Part shown: positions 22,244-30,490 of the stretch, piece by piece
How positions within the stretch are numbered: the stretch's first letter is position 1
Layout of the letters: every line of letters starts with the position of its first letter
Virus record (IMG/VR): IMGVR_UViG_3300009332_000013
Coordinates: 1 to 31,902 of that record
Origin: a virus
Length of the DNA: 31,902 nucleotides
Reading direction: 5' to 3' (one strand)
The notes under the pieces: generated by a model
Database searches by the model: none
What the model saw: only the letters and a program-made list of their open reading frames with translations
Told to the model about the DNA's origin: nothing
Program-made: the position numbers and the translations under genes

Positions 22244-22460
22244 TTTCACGTACAACAAACCCGCGGACAGGCAGACAACGCACCTGTAGAAAAATGCGTA
22301 TTTTCGTTAACGAATATAACAAAGGAGAACGATAAATGAAAAATCGTAATCTAATATCGTTGGCTGTGTTTGTACGCCTAACTTTCCCATTTTTTCCAAA
22401 AAAATATCCACCCTTTTGAATTTGGGTTCACTATTTATTTTTATAAAAAAAGGTTATTAA
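22244..22460 (+). other. Intergenic spacer with palindrome, hairpin and microORF
   Basis: A 217-nt spacer between nrdJ and the next gene. The first 50 nt are unusually GC-rich for this genome (CCCGCGGACAGG) with an ACAGG/CCTGT hairpin (22267-22287). A perfect 12-nt palindrome TTCGTTAACGAA lies at 22303-22314. A strong AAAGGAG precedes a 27-codon ORF (22336-22419). The end is AT-rich and contains an ACTATTTATTTTTATA leader like that of thyX. A weak promoter (TTGAAT 22416, TTTATA 22440) is possible. Confidence 0.5.
22336..22419 (+). CDS. Possible 27-residue peptide with strong ribosome-binding site
   Basis: The ATG at 22336 is preceded by AAAGGAGAACGATAA, one of the best Shine-Dalgarno sequences in the window. 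The peptide starts with MKNRNLISLAVFVRL and continues with a proline- and phenylalanine-rich tail (PFFPKKYPPF). The basic start and hydrophobic run resemble a signal peptide, but there is no room for a mature protein, so it could be a leader peptide or the remnant of a longer secreted protein. It lies 14 nt after the TTCGTTAACGAA palindrome's last AAC-rich stretch begins. I recognise no relative. Confidence 0.4.
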   Translation: MKNRNLISLAVFVRLTFPFFPKKYPPF

Positions 22461-23912
22461 ATGATAAATCACAAGTTATATGGTAGAAGAATCTTACACG
22501 TAATGTCACCTGTAAGATGGCGTTCAACCAAATTTATGCATCAAATGGATTCCAATTATAAAGTAATGGTTAAGACTATAAAATGGTTACCAATGTGTCA
22601 TCATTATGTTTTAGTTCCACCAAACAATACAATTCCGCATCTTGGAGATAATGTTACTAAAATACCATTTCCATATGCTGGTAGTGTGTTGTTTAATCGT
22701 GGTTTTTTTGAAAGTAAAGCTCTATTGAAGAAGATGGATTTTCAAAAACTCGATATTGATTTTATTTTTAATCATCAACCAGAACTATTGTATAATGTTT
22801 ATAATGCTATCTTGACCGATAGATATGGTATGACTGTAGATAGTTATAATTTTTTCCATTGGGTTGATTGTGAAAAGAGTAGACCTACTGGTGGCTATCC
22901 AGTTGGATTTTTTAGACAAATGGAAGCTATTGATTTATCAACAAAATCTTATTTTCATTGTCCAGTTAGTTTAGATTATATGAAATCTAATTGGGATAAA
23001 ATGCCACACACTTCACAAGGTGTTGATGAAAATGTAATGAAAGAGAAGATTAATTATTTCCCACTTGGTGTTGGTGATTTACCTGACCCAGAACCATTTC
23101 CATTACCAGATAAAAAGATATTAGTTTTTAATCATAGGTGGAATCAATCATGTGGTATAAAAAAACTTATACAATTTACAGAAGGACTTGATAGAGATGA
23201 GTGGTTGGTATGGGTTACCGATGATGATGCTAAACATCCAAAGGCAGGTAAACCTGCACCAGATTGGATGAAGGTTCAGAACTTACCAAGTGGCGGTCAA
23301 TATAGATATCTTATAGATAATTGTTATGCTACTATTTGTCTTGTACACGATTATATGACTTGGAATTTATCTGCACAAGATGCTATAAAAGCTGAAAGAC
23401 CAAGTTTAGTTTATGAACATCCAACACACGATTATGTTTTGGGTGAAGACTATCCGTTTTTCTTTAATGATAAAAAATCATTTCTTGAGTTGTTAGATAA
23501 TACACCAAGACATTATGGTTGGGATTTACCAAAACACGATGAGACATTTAAAGAAAATTTAATTGGTGATTTAATTGATGCGTGTGATAGTAAAAAGAAA
23601 CGTACTGTCAGAACACCAAGTGCTGGAATAGAATGGTTATATCATATATTACAAGGTAATGGTTTTAAGAAAAATTTATTACACAATAGTCATCCAAATT
23701 TATATCTTAGTAATACTTGGGAGAAGATAAGACTTTGGTGTATGTCCAAAGGAGTTAAGGATGACCCAAACTATGAATTTACTAAATTATTTATCCCAGA
23801 TGATAAGAGAGATGAAATACAAAAACTCGTTGATGATTCTGGAGAAACGTTTGGTGAATCAAAGTTAGACCCAAAATTTACTATAATCAATAAAGATGAT
23901 AGTTGGTTTTAA
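22461..23912 (+). CDS. GT-B-like glycosyltransferase family protein, phage paralogue A
   Basis: 483 residues, start ATG after AAAGGTTATTAA. The N-terminal half has RRILHVMSPVR (a first Rossmann strand), CHHYVLVP, DIDFIFNHQPELLYN and FFHWVDCEKSR. The second half has KKILVFNHRWNQSCGIKKL (about 219-237), a donor-side opening as in GT-B enzymes, then QYRYLIDNCYATICLVHDY and WNLSAQDAIKAERPSLVYEHPTHDYVLGEDYPF, resembling the E-containing nucleotide-sugar loop of family 4-type glycosyltransferases. It is the full-length relative of the truncated gene at 31358. The acceptor is unknown; DNA, virion protein and host surface glycan are all possible. Stop and next start overlap (TAATG). Confidence 0.65.
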   Translation: MINHKLYGRRILHVMSPVRWRSTKFMHQMDSNYKVMVKTIKWLPMCHHYVLVPPNNTIPHLGDNVTKIPFPYAGSVLFNRGFFESKALLKKMDFQKLDIDFIFNHQPELLYNVYNAILTDRYGMTVDSYNFFHWVDCEKSRPTGGYPVGFFRQMEAIDLSTKSYFHCPVSLDYMKSNWDKMPHTSQGVDENVMKEKINYFPLGVGDLPDPEPFPLPDKKILVFNHRWNQSCGIKKLIQFTEGLDRDEWLVWVTDDDAKHPKAGKPAPDWMKVQNLPSGGQYRYLIDNCYATICLVHDYMTWNLSAQDAIKAERPSLVYEHPTHDYVLGEDYPFFFNDKKSFLELLDNTPRHYGWDLPKHDETFKENLIGDLIDACDSKKKRTVRTPSAGIEWLYHILQGNGFKKNLLHNSHPNLYLSNTWEKIRLWCMSKGVKDDPNYEFTKLFIPDDKRDEIQKLVDDSGETFGESKLDPKFTIINKDDSWF

Positions 23913-26419
23913 TGTATCAGAATATATTTTATGATAACTTCAAAAATAAGATACATATTTGGGATGACGAAAAAGGTTATCTTGTCCTACCATATAAAAA
24001 ATACGCATATGTAAAAGATAATTATGGAACTTATGTATCTCTATATGGAGATAAACTAAAAAAAGTATATAAGTTCGATAAGAAGACTAAAAACCTTTGG
24101 GAATCTGATGTAAATCCAGAGACAAGAACACTTGTTGATATGTATACAGATTCAGATGACCTATCCACTAATATTAGAATTGGTGTAATTGATATCGAGG
24201 TAGAAGTTACACAAGGATTTCCAGATGTTGAAAAAGCAGAGAACAAAATAACTTCAATAGCTTACTATGATAGTGAGGTAGATAAATATTTTTGTCTTGT
24301 ACTTGACCCAGAGAATAGACTAACTCTTGAAACAAAAGATGATGTTGAGATAGAAGCTTTCCAAGAAGAAGGTGAGTTGTTAAATAGATTTTATGCATTA
24401 TTTCTGAAGTTGAGACCTACAATACTAACTGGTTGGAATAGTCTAAGGTTTGATATACCATACCTTTACAATAGAGCTACACAAGTACTTGGTTCTGAAA
24501 TAGCAGATTGTCTATCACCAATTAGAAGAGTTAATTGGAGTGACTATCAAAATAGATATAAAATAGCTGGATTATCACAATTAGATTATTTATCATTATA
24601 TAAGAAATTTACATTTACACAAAAAACATCGTATAGATTAGACGCTATAGCAGAAGATGAACTTGGTGAGAAAAAAGTTGAGTATGAAGGAACATTAAAT
24701 GACTTGTATGACAATGACTTAGATAAGTTTGTAGAATATAACGTACATGACGTTAGACTTGTTAAGATGTTAAATGACAAGTTGGATTTTATTGATGTAT
24801 GTCGTGGTATTGCTCACGTTGGTCATGTTCCATATGAAGAAGTTGAATGGTCTTCGAGATACCTTGAAGGAGCCGTATTAGTTTACTTAAAGAAACTTGG
24901 TATTGTTGCACCAAACAAAAAGAAGGGTGGTAGAAAAGATTTATTTGAAGAAAATAAATTCTCTGGTGCATATGTTCAAGACCCGCAGAAAGGTAGACAC
25001 GAATGGATTTATGATTTAGATATTACTTCAATGTATCCATCAATTATTATGTCGTTGAATATATCACCAGAAACAAAGATAGGTGAAATTGTAGGATGGG
25101 ATTCAGAAGAGTACGTTAAAAAAGTACCAAAGACTTATTCAGTTAAAATGAATGGTAAGGAACAAGGTAAGTTAACACATCAAGAATTGGAAATGTATTT
25201 TAGAGATAACCAAGTTTCTATTTCTTCTAATGGTATAATTTATAAAACAGATAAAAAGGGTTTGATTCCAGCCTTGTTAGAACAATGGTTTGATACAAGA
25301 GTAGAGTTTAGAAAATTAGCTAAGAAGTTTGCCGATGAAGGTGATGAAGAAAAGTATCAATATTTTAATAGGAAACAATACATTCAAAAAGTTGTTTTAA
25401 ATTCATTGTATGGTGTATTGGGTTTATCAGTTTTTCGATTCTATGATTTGGATAACGCTGAAGCAACAACATTGACTGGTCAATCATTGATTAAATTTAC
25501 AAAGAAGATTGGTAATCATTTCTATAATAAAGAACTTGAAGATGATAAAGATTATTGTATCTACATTGATACTGATTCGGTATTTTATTCAGCCGTACCA
25601 CTTCTTGATAAGAGATTTCCAGATGAAAAACTTTCTGATGTTATGAAGACACAAAAGATTTCAGAGATAGCTACAGAAGTTCAAGGTTATATGAATACTT
25701 CATATGATTATTTTGCTAAAAAGTTTTGTAATATAGATAAACATAGATTTGAAATTAAACAAGAGATTATAGCAAGAGCTGGTTTCTTTGTTGTTAAGAA
25801 ACGATATGGAATGAGAATTATTAATGATAATGGTGTAAAGGTAAATAAGGTTCACGTAAAAGGTTTAGATACAGTTAGAAGCACATTCCCACCTGCAATG
25901 AAAGTTTTATTAAAAAGTGTTCTTGATGATATATTAAATTATGTTCCAAAGGATAAAGTTGATAAACGGATATTGGATTTTAAAAGTAATATAAGAAATT
26001 TAAGTGTAGATGATATAGCAAATCCAGTTGGTGTTAAAAATTTAGAAAAGTATACACCAAAGAAAGATAATAAATTCGCTAATAGAAGTGCTACTACTGA
26101 TATTATGACTGGTACACCTGTTCACGTTAAGTCTTCATTGTATTATAATGATTTGTTAAAATATTTTAAAAAGAAAAGTTACGAACCAATTGTTAGTGAT
26201 TCTAAAATCAGATGGGTATATTTGAAAGATAATCCATTGAAATTGGATGTTGTTGCTTATAAGGGATATGAAGACCCAAAAGAAATAATGGATTTTATAA
26301 AAGAATATATTGATTATGATAAAATGTATGAACAAGCTCTAACTAAAAAACTAAATATGTTTTATGGTGCGTTAGATTGGGATGAACCAAAAATACAAAA
26401 TGAGAACGCATGGTTTTAG
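23912..26419 (+). CDS. 43: Replicative family B DNA polymerase gp43
   Basis: The ATG at 23912 (TAATG overlap) gives 835 residues; an upstream TTG in frame is less likely. T4 gp43 has 898. Exonuclease motifs are VIDIEVE (about 92-98, the DIE pair), WNSLRFDIPYL (Exo II, N...FD) and YNVHDVRLV (Exo III, Y...D). Polymerase motifs are DLDITSMYPSII (motif A, DxxSxYPS), QKVVLNSLYGVLG (motif B, KxxxNSxYG) and YIDTDSVF (motif C, DTDS). All catalytic residues are present, so it should be an active proofreading polymerase. No intein or split is seen, unlike some T4-like relatives. The C-terminus ends WDEPKIQNENAWF; T4 gp43 binds the gp45 clamp through its C-terminus. The glutaredoxin gene overlaps it by 10 nt. 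Confidence 0.95.
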   Translation: MYQNIFYDNFKNKIHIWDDEKGYLVLPYKKYAYVKDNYGTYVSLYGDKLKKVYKFDKKTKNLWESDVNPETRTLVDMYTDSDDLSTNIRIGVIDIEVEVTQGFPDVEKAENKITSIAYYDSEVDKYFCLVLDPENRLTLETKDDVEIEAFQEEGELLNRFYALFLKLRPTILTGWNSLRFDIPYLYNRATQVLGSEIADCLSPIRRVNWSDYQNRYKIAGLSQLDYLSLYKKFTFTQKTSYRLDAIAEDELGEKKVEYEGTLNDLYDNDLDKFVEYNVHDVRLVKMLNDKLDFIDVCRGIAHVGHVPYEEVEWSSRYLEGAVLVYLKKLGIVAPNKKKGGRKDLFEENKFSGAYVQDPQKGRHEWIYDLDITSMYPSIIMSLNISPETKIGEIVGWDSEEYVKKVPKTYSVKMNGKEQGKLTHQELEMYFRDNQVSISSNGIIYKTDKKGLIPALLEQWFDTRVEFRKLAKKFADEGDEEKYQYFNRKQYIQKVVLNSLYGVLGLSVFRFYDLDNAEATTLTGQSLIKFTKKIGNHFYNKELEDDKDYCIYIDTDSVFYSAVPLLDKRFPDEKLSDVMKTQKISEIATEVQGYMNTSYDYFAKKFCNIDKHRFEIKQEIIARAGFFVVKKRYGMRIINDNGVKVNKVHVKGLDTVRSTFPPAMKVLLKSVLDDILNYVPKDKVDKRILDFKSNIRNLSVDDIANPVGVKNLEKYTPKKDNKFANRSATTDIMTGTPVHVKSSLYYNDLLKYFKKKSYEPIVSDSKIRWVYLKDNPLKLDVVAYKGYEDPKEIMDFIKEYIDYDKMYEQALTKKLNMFYGALDWDEPKIQNENAWF

Positions 26420-26664
26420 TATTATACACATCATCTAATATACCAGATTGTCCTTATTGTGATGAAGCACGCACGTGGTTGAATGATAACAAAGTTAATT
26501 TTGTTGAGGTAGATGTAGCTAACAATCAGAAACTAAAAGATAAAATATATGAAAAGACAAAATCTAAGAGTGTACCAGTTGTTAATATTGATGGTTCATA
26601 TTTTAGAGGTTGGTTTACAAAAAAAGAATTGGAAGAATTATTAAAATTATTGAAAAAAAATTAA
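26410..26664 (+). CDS. Glutaredoxin-like protein
   Basis: 84 residues, the size of a minimal glutaredoxin. The redox motif CPYC (Cys14, Cys17) follows the first strand LVLYTSS. VPVVNIDG has the cis-proline (KSVPVV) and a GW segment takes the place of the usual GG turn. It keeps reductants such as RNR supplied with electrons; the class II RNR in the same window has the C-terminal cysteine pair that needs them. An extra IPD before the active site is a small insertion. It overlaps the gp43 stop, so it is translated with the polymerase. Confidence 0.9.
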   Translation: MVLVLYTSSNIPDCPYCDEARTWLNDNKVNFVEVDVANNQKLKDKIYEKTKSKSVPVVNIDGSYFRGWFTKKELEELLKLLKKN

Positions 26665-26669
26665 TCGTT

Positions 26670-26697
26670 TTGAACTTGTCATATATATGTATATATG
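26670..26697 (+). promoter_or_regulatory. Sigma70-like promoter for gp45
   Basis: -35 TTGAAC (26670-26675), 16-nt spacer, -10 TATATG (26692-26697). The start near 26704 leaves AAGGAG for gp45 in the leader. The -35 hexamer equals that of the ncRNA2 promoter. Confidence 0.6.
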
Positions 26698-26723
26698 ACT
26701 CAAATAATAAGGAGAAATAGGTT

Positions 26724-27476
26724 ATGGAAAAAGCGAAATTAACTCGCTATCTTGATAAAGTTCGTATTGGTAATCATATCGAACAAGCTCAAATATCAAC
26801 TAAAGATGGAGTATCACATACTTGGGTTGCAAGTAAAGATAAAGATGCTTTGGTTGTTTTAAAAATGACTAAATCAGAAATACCAGATTCTGTTTTAGGT
26901 ATAGGTGACTTACAGAAGTTTAATGGATTACTTGGTGCACTTGGTAATGATATTTCTATGGATGTTGTAAAGATTGATAGAGATGGAGAAGAAAAGTCAG
27001 TAGAAGTAAATTCATCAGATTCTTATGGTAACTCTACAAAGTATATGTTACACGATACAAGTGTTGTTCCAACAACACAAGGAAACGTTGTAAAGGGTTT
27101 ATTGGAACAAGATTATAATTTAAAATTTACTTTGGATACCAATTTTGTTTCTAAATTTATAACTGGTAAATCAGCTCTTGGTGACGAAGTAGAAACGTTT
27201 ACTATTGTTGCTGATAATAACAATGTTAATGTTGTTATTGGTTGGAGAAACACACACTCTAACAGACTATCAATTCCAGTCACAACACAAACTTATGAAG
27301 AAGTTGATAAGGTTTCTTTTAGTTCACAAGTTATGGCTGACATTCTGAGTGCTAATAAAGAATGTGAAACTGGAACTCTTGAAATGAAAGGTGGAGATAG
27401 ACCATTAATCAAAATGACATTTAATGTTGATGATTATAATGCGATTTATTTTTTACAACCAAGAGTTACGGTTTAA
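26724..27476 (+). CDS. 45: Sliding clamp gp45
   Basis: 250 residues (T4 gp45 228). The trimeric ring holds gp43 on DNA and, in T4, activates late transcription. There is no catalytic motif. The identification rests on alternating strand and helix repeats typical of the clamp fold (KLTRYLDKVRIG, KDALVVLKMTKSEIPD, LNGLLG-type helices), a final YNAIYFLQPRVTV strand, and position directly before gp44. The Shine-Dalgarno is AAGGAG, with a second AGG immediately before the ATG. It has its own promoter after the glutaredoxin gene, consistent with high demand for the clamp. Confidence 0.85.
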   Translation: MEKAKLTRYLDKVRIGNHIEQAQISTKDGVSHTWVASKDKDALVVLKMTKSEIPDSVLGIGDLQKFNGLLGALGNDISMDVVKIDRDGEEKSVEVNSSDSYGNSTKYMLHDTSVVPTTQGNVVKGLLEQDYNLKFTLDTNFVSKFITGKSALGDEVETFTIVADNNNVNVVIGWRNTHSNRLSIPVTTQTYEEVDKVSFSSQVMADILSANKECETGTLEMKGGDRPLIKMTFNVDDYNAIYFLQPRVTV

Positions 27477-27480
27477 ATGA

Positions 27481-28410
27481 ATGAAAATTACTAATGAAAA
27501 TAATACTCTATGGGTAGAAAAGTATCGGCCTCAGACACTTGACTCTTATATTGGGAACACCCAATTAAAAGAAAAAGTTCAAGTGTGCTTAGAGAGTGGA
27601 GACTTACCACATCTTTTACTATATGGGAAGGCTGGTACAGGTAAGACCACTCTCGCTAAATTACTCGTTAATAATATAGATTGTGAATATCTATATATTA
27701 ATGCGTCAGACGAGAGAAATCTTGATATGGTTCGAGATAAGGTAAAAACTTTTGCAGGAACACTTGGGTTTTCTGATTTAAAAGTTATTATTTTAGATGA
27801 GTGTGATTATATAACACCCACCGCTCAAGCTGCATTAAGAAATTTGATGGAGACATATTCCAATCATTGTAGATTTATTTTGACTTGTAATTTTGTCGAG
27901 AGAATTATTGACCCAATTCAAAGTAGGTGTCAATCTTATAATTTAACACCACCATCAAAAAAGGAAGTAGCTATACATCTTGGTCAAATACTTGATACAG
28001 AGAATGTAAAGTATGAAACTAAAGATGTAGTTTTCATTATTAATAGTTGTTACCCAGATATTCGTAGGGTTATAAATTCCGCACAAAAACAATCAATCAA
28101 GGGAAAGTTGGAGTTAGATAAAACAAGTATAGTTCAAAATGATTATAAGATGAAGGTTCTTGAAATTTTAACACAACAAGATAAGAGAAGTGCGTTTAAG
28201 AATGTTAGAAAGTTACTTTTGGATAGTGAAGTTAAGGATTATACAGAATTATTTAGATTGTTATACGATGAAGTTGATGATTGGGGTAAAGGTCACGTAG
28301 CCGAATGTATTTTAATTTTAGCGGAATATCAAATGTCAGATAGTCAAGTTGTTGATAAAGAAATTAATGCTATGGCTATGTTAACTAAATTATTGGGAAC
28401 TATAAAATGA
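27481..28410 (+). CDS. 44: Clamp loader large subunit gp44 (AAA+ ATPase)
   Basis: 309 residues (T4 gp44 319). It loads the gp45 ring using ATP. LWVEKYRPQTLDSYIG (10-25) is the classical clamp-loader opening. Walker A is GKAGTGKT (49-56), Walker B is VIILDECD (102-109), sensor 1 is ILTCNF (133-138), and the SRC motif (148-150) holds the arginine finger. The C-terminal helical collar follows. The start ATG at 27481 is 4 nt after gp45; a five-codon ORF (27477-27494) opens in the gap in another frame and may couple translation. The neighbour gp62 is separated from it by two inserted genes. Confidence 0.93.
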   Translation: MKITNENNTLWVEKYRPQTLDSYIGNTQLKEKVQVCLESGDLPHLLLYGKAGTGKTTLAKLLVNNIDCEYLYINASDERNLDMVRDKVKTFAGTLGFSDLKVIILDECDYITPTAQAALRNLMETYSNHCRFILTCNFVERIIDPIQSRCQSYNLTPPSKKEVAIHLGQILDTENVKYETKDVVFIINSCYPDIRRVINSAQKQSIKGKLELDKTSIVQNDYKMKVLEILTQQDKRSAFKNVRKLLLDSEVKDYTELFRLLYDEVDDWGKGHVAECILILAEYQMSDSQVVDKEINAMAMLTKLLGTIK

Positions 28411-29192
28411 GAGTATTAGTAGTTGGTGAAAATTGTCAAGACCAATTTATTTATGGTGACATAGATAGATTAAGTCCAGAAGCACCTGTTCCAGTATTTG
28501 TACCAGAATATACACAAGTAAATGATGGAATGGCTAGAAATGTTGCTAACAACGTTGAGTCATTAGGTATGTGTATTAATACAATTACAAATAATGAACC
28601 TGGTAATGATATTATTAAAAAACGTTATGTTGATAAACGTAGTGGTCAGATGGTTTTACGAGTTGATGAACATGATTATTGTGAACCAATTGATAATGTA
28701 TTATTATCTACAATTCAAGATAATGAATGTTACATACAGTTGAGTGGTATAGTTAAAGTTGATGCTATAATTATATCAGATTATTGTAAAGGTTTTTTGA
28801 ATGAAGAAGATATAAAATTTATTTGTGATAATAATAAAAATGTATTTGTAGATACTAAAAAACACCTTGGTAGTTGGATTGAAAATGCAGATTTTATTAA
28901 AATAAATGAATTTGAGTATAAGAAGAATCATGAGTTTTTAAAGGGTAATGAACGTAAACTTATTGTTACTATGGGTAGTAAAGGTTGTATGTGGAATAAT
29001 ACAGTTTTTCCTGCAGGAAAAGTAAAGATAGCCGAAGTAAGTGGAGCAGGAGATACATTTATGGCAGGTTTGGTTTGTGGTTATTTAAATACAAATGATA
29101 TTAGAAAAGCAATAGAGTATGCACAGAAGTGTACTGAAATAGTTGTACAAGAACGTGGGGTAACCATAGTTGATAGGGAGAATATAAAATGA
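28407..29192 (+). CDS. PfkB-family sugar kinase, HldE N-domain-like
   Basis: 261 residues, overlapping gp44 by 4 nt. The opening VLVVGENCQDQFIYGDIDRLSPEAPVPVF matches heptose-7-phosphate kinases of the HldE/RfaE type, where the DR.SPEAPVPV element is characteristic. IIISDYCKGFL (121-131) corresponds to the SDYGKG segment, and SGAGDTFMAG (212-221) is the PfkB signature with catalytic Asp216. It would phosphorylate a sugar phosphate, perhaps on the route to ADP-heptose for glycans. It is slightly shorter than bacterial HldE N domains (about 315 residues) and lacks the nucleotidyltransferase half. Its place inside the clamp-loader operon is unusual. Substrate is inference from family. Confidence 0.8.
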   Translation: MRVLVVGENCQDQFIYGDIDRLSPEAPVPVFVPEYTQVNDGMARNVANNVESLGMCINTITNNEPGNDIIKKRYVDKRSGQMVLRVDEHDYCEPIDNVLLSTIQDNECYIQLSGIVKVDAIIISDYCKGFLNEEDIKFICDNNKNVFVDTKKHLGSWIENADFIKINEFEYKKNHEFLKGNERKLIVTMGSKGCMWNNTVFPAGKVKIAEVSGAGDTFMAGLVCGYLNTNDIRKAIEYAQKCTEIVVQERGVTIVDRENIK

Positions 29193-29458
29193 GTACAAAA
29201 CCAATGAAACCTTTTCCAGGTGCACCAAAAAATGAAGTAAAAGTTAATTTAGCAGAACAAGATACGATGAACTGCGAAAAGTGTGGAAATTATTTATGGA
29301 TAACGGCGTTTGTTATCAAGAAAATTTCAGCTATAGTTTCACCAACAGGTCAAGCTGGATTGGTACCTGTTCAAGTTTATAGTTGTGGTAATTGTGGTGA
29401 AGTACCTAAAGAATTATTAGAAGGTAGTGGATTAGATGTCCAAGAAACCAATAGTTAA
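29189..29458 (+). CDS. Small zinc-ribbon protein, unknown function
   Basis: 89 residues. Two CxxC pairs (CEKC near 29-32 and CGNC near 67-70), about 35 residues apart, form a zinc ribbon. Between them lies KKISAIVSPTGQAGLVPVQVYS. The N-terminus is proline-rich and charged (KPFPGAPKNEVKVNLAEQD). I recall very similar short proteins in marine T4-like phages beside replication genes but no assigned role. It overlaps the kinase gene by 4 nt and gp62 by 23 nt, so it is firmly part of the clamp-loader operon. It may be a replication or transcription accessory factor. Confidence 0.75.
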   Translation: MSTKPMKPFPGAPKNEVKVNLAEQDTMNCEKCGNYLWITAFVIKKISAIVSPTGQAGLVPVQVYSCGNCGEVPKELLEGSGLDVQETNS

Positions 29459-29909
29459 GAAAAAAGGGTTATTTGACCATATAAATGCAATAACAACAGT
29501 TCAGAATCAAAACTATTGGGAAGAACTATCAGAAGAAAATAAAAAAACCTATTCTACTTATATGGTTAATAGGTTTTTATCAATGAAAATCGAGTGGATA
29601 GATTTTGTTAATGATGTTCAAAAATATTGGAATGAATTAACACCAAGAGAACATTATAAAGTCTATGCAGATATTTTACCGAAAGGTAAACAATTTTTAA
29701 AATACATAAAAAAGGATAAGGATATGAACTTACCAAAGTGGTTTATGGAAATATTCTGTAAACATTATGAATGTTCTACAGGACAAGTTAAGGGTTACAT
29801 AGAAACATTGTTATTGACAGAACAAGGTACTCTTGAAATACGGGAAGTTTTAACAAAATATGGTGTCGAGCCAAAAAAATGGCAAGAACTACCATTCGAA
29901 ATACGATAG
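29436..29909 (+). CDS. 62: Clamp loader small subunit gp62
   Basis: 157 residues (T4 gp62 187). It completes the gp44/gp62 clamp loader but has no ATPase motif. The identification rests on GLFDHINAIT, YSTYMVNRFLSM, and the helical pattern with LPKWFMEIFCKHYECSTGQVKGYI, which match my memory of gp62 proteins of T4-like marine phages, and on the operon with gp45 and gp44. The ATG lies within the 3' end of the zinc-ribbon gene. No RegA gene follows, in contrast to T4, where regA adjoins gp62. Confidence 0.8.
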   Translation: MSKKPIVKKKGLFDHINAITTVQNQNYWEELSEENKKTYSTYMVNRFLSMKIEWIDFVNDVQKYWNELTPREHYKVYADILPKGKQFLKYIKKDKDMNLPKWFMEIFCKHYECSTGQVKGYIETLLLTEQGTLEIREVLTKYGVEPKKWQELPFEIR

Positions 29910-29917
29910 GAGGTTAC

Positions 29918-30490
29918 ATGACCAATCTTGAAGAAAGAAACATAGGACATACTATGCTCATGAAAGAACTTGAGTGGGGTGTGAATACTGAAACTAATAC
30001 AGTTTATATGGCATATGATTTTGATATGGATAATTTGTATACTATAGTTACAAAGACGGACAATATACTTAGACATCAAAAAGATGTTAGAAAACCTTTA
30101 AATATGATTATCAGTTCTTATGGTGGTGATGTTTATGCTATGTTGGGTTTGATAGACCATATAAGAAGTTTACCAGTAAAAGTTAATACTCATTGTCTTG
30201 GTGCTTGTATGTCTGCCGCAGCAGTTCTACTTGCGTGTGGAACTGGTAATAGAACAATGAGTAAACACTCGACAGTAATGATTCACGAAGGTTCTGCATT
30301 TGAAGCTGGAAAAACATCCGATGTACTAAAAGGAGCAGACCATTTAAAACTTTTACAAAAGAGTATATGTGATATACTTGGAGATGTAACAAAGAAAACT
30401 TCTGATTTTTGGGAAGGAGTTTCTAAACAAGATACCTATCTAACGGCTAAGGATTGTTTGAAGTATGGTGTCGTAGACGAGGTAGTTTAA
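29918..30490 (+). CDS. clpP: ClpP-like serine protease
   Basis: 190 residues from the ATG at 29918, which has an excellent TAGGAGG five bases upstream; an in-frame ATG at 29879 within gp62 is rejected. The ClpP catalytic triad is recognisable: Ser99 in GACMSAAAVLLACG, His123 in STVMIHEG, and Asp172 in SKQDTYLTAKD. NMIISSYGGDVYAMLGLID (62-80) is the oxyanion strand region (ISSYGG in place of INSPGG), and YGVVDEVV closes the fold. No ATPase partner gene is in the window, so it may use host ClpX/ClpA or act alone. A role in prohead maturation is less likely because it sits among replication genes. Confidence 0.85.
   Translation: MTNLEERNIGHTMLMKELEWGVNTETNTVYMAYDFDMDNLYTIVTKTDNILRHQKDVRKPLNMIISSYGGDVYAMLGLIDHIRSLPVKVNTHCLGACMSAAAVLLACGTGNRTMSKHSTVMIHEGSAFEAGKTSDVLKGADHLKLLQKSICDILGDVTKKTSDFWEGVSKQDTYLTAKDCLKYGVVDEVV

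Noticed and set aside
29879-29918. Longer ClpP start inside gp62
   Set aside because: TAGGAGG is placed correctly for the ATG at 29918, and the extra 13 residues add no ClpP sequence.
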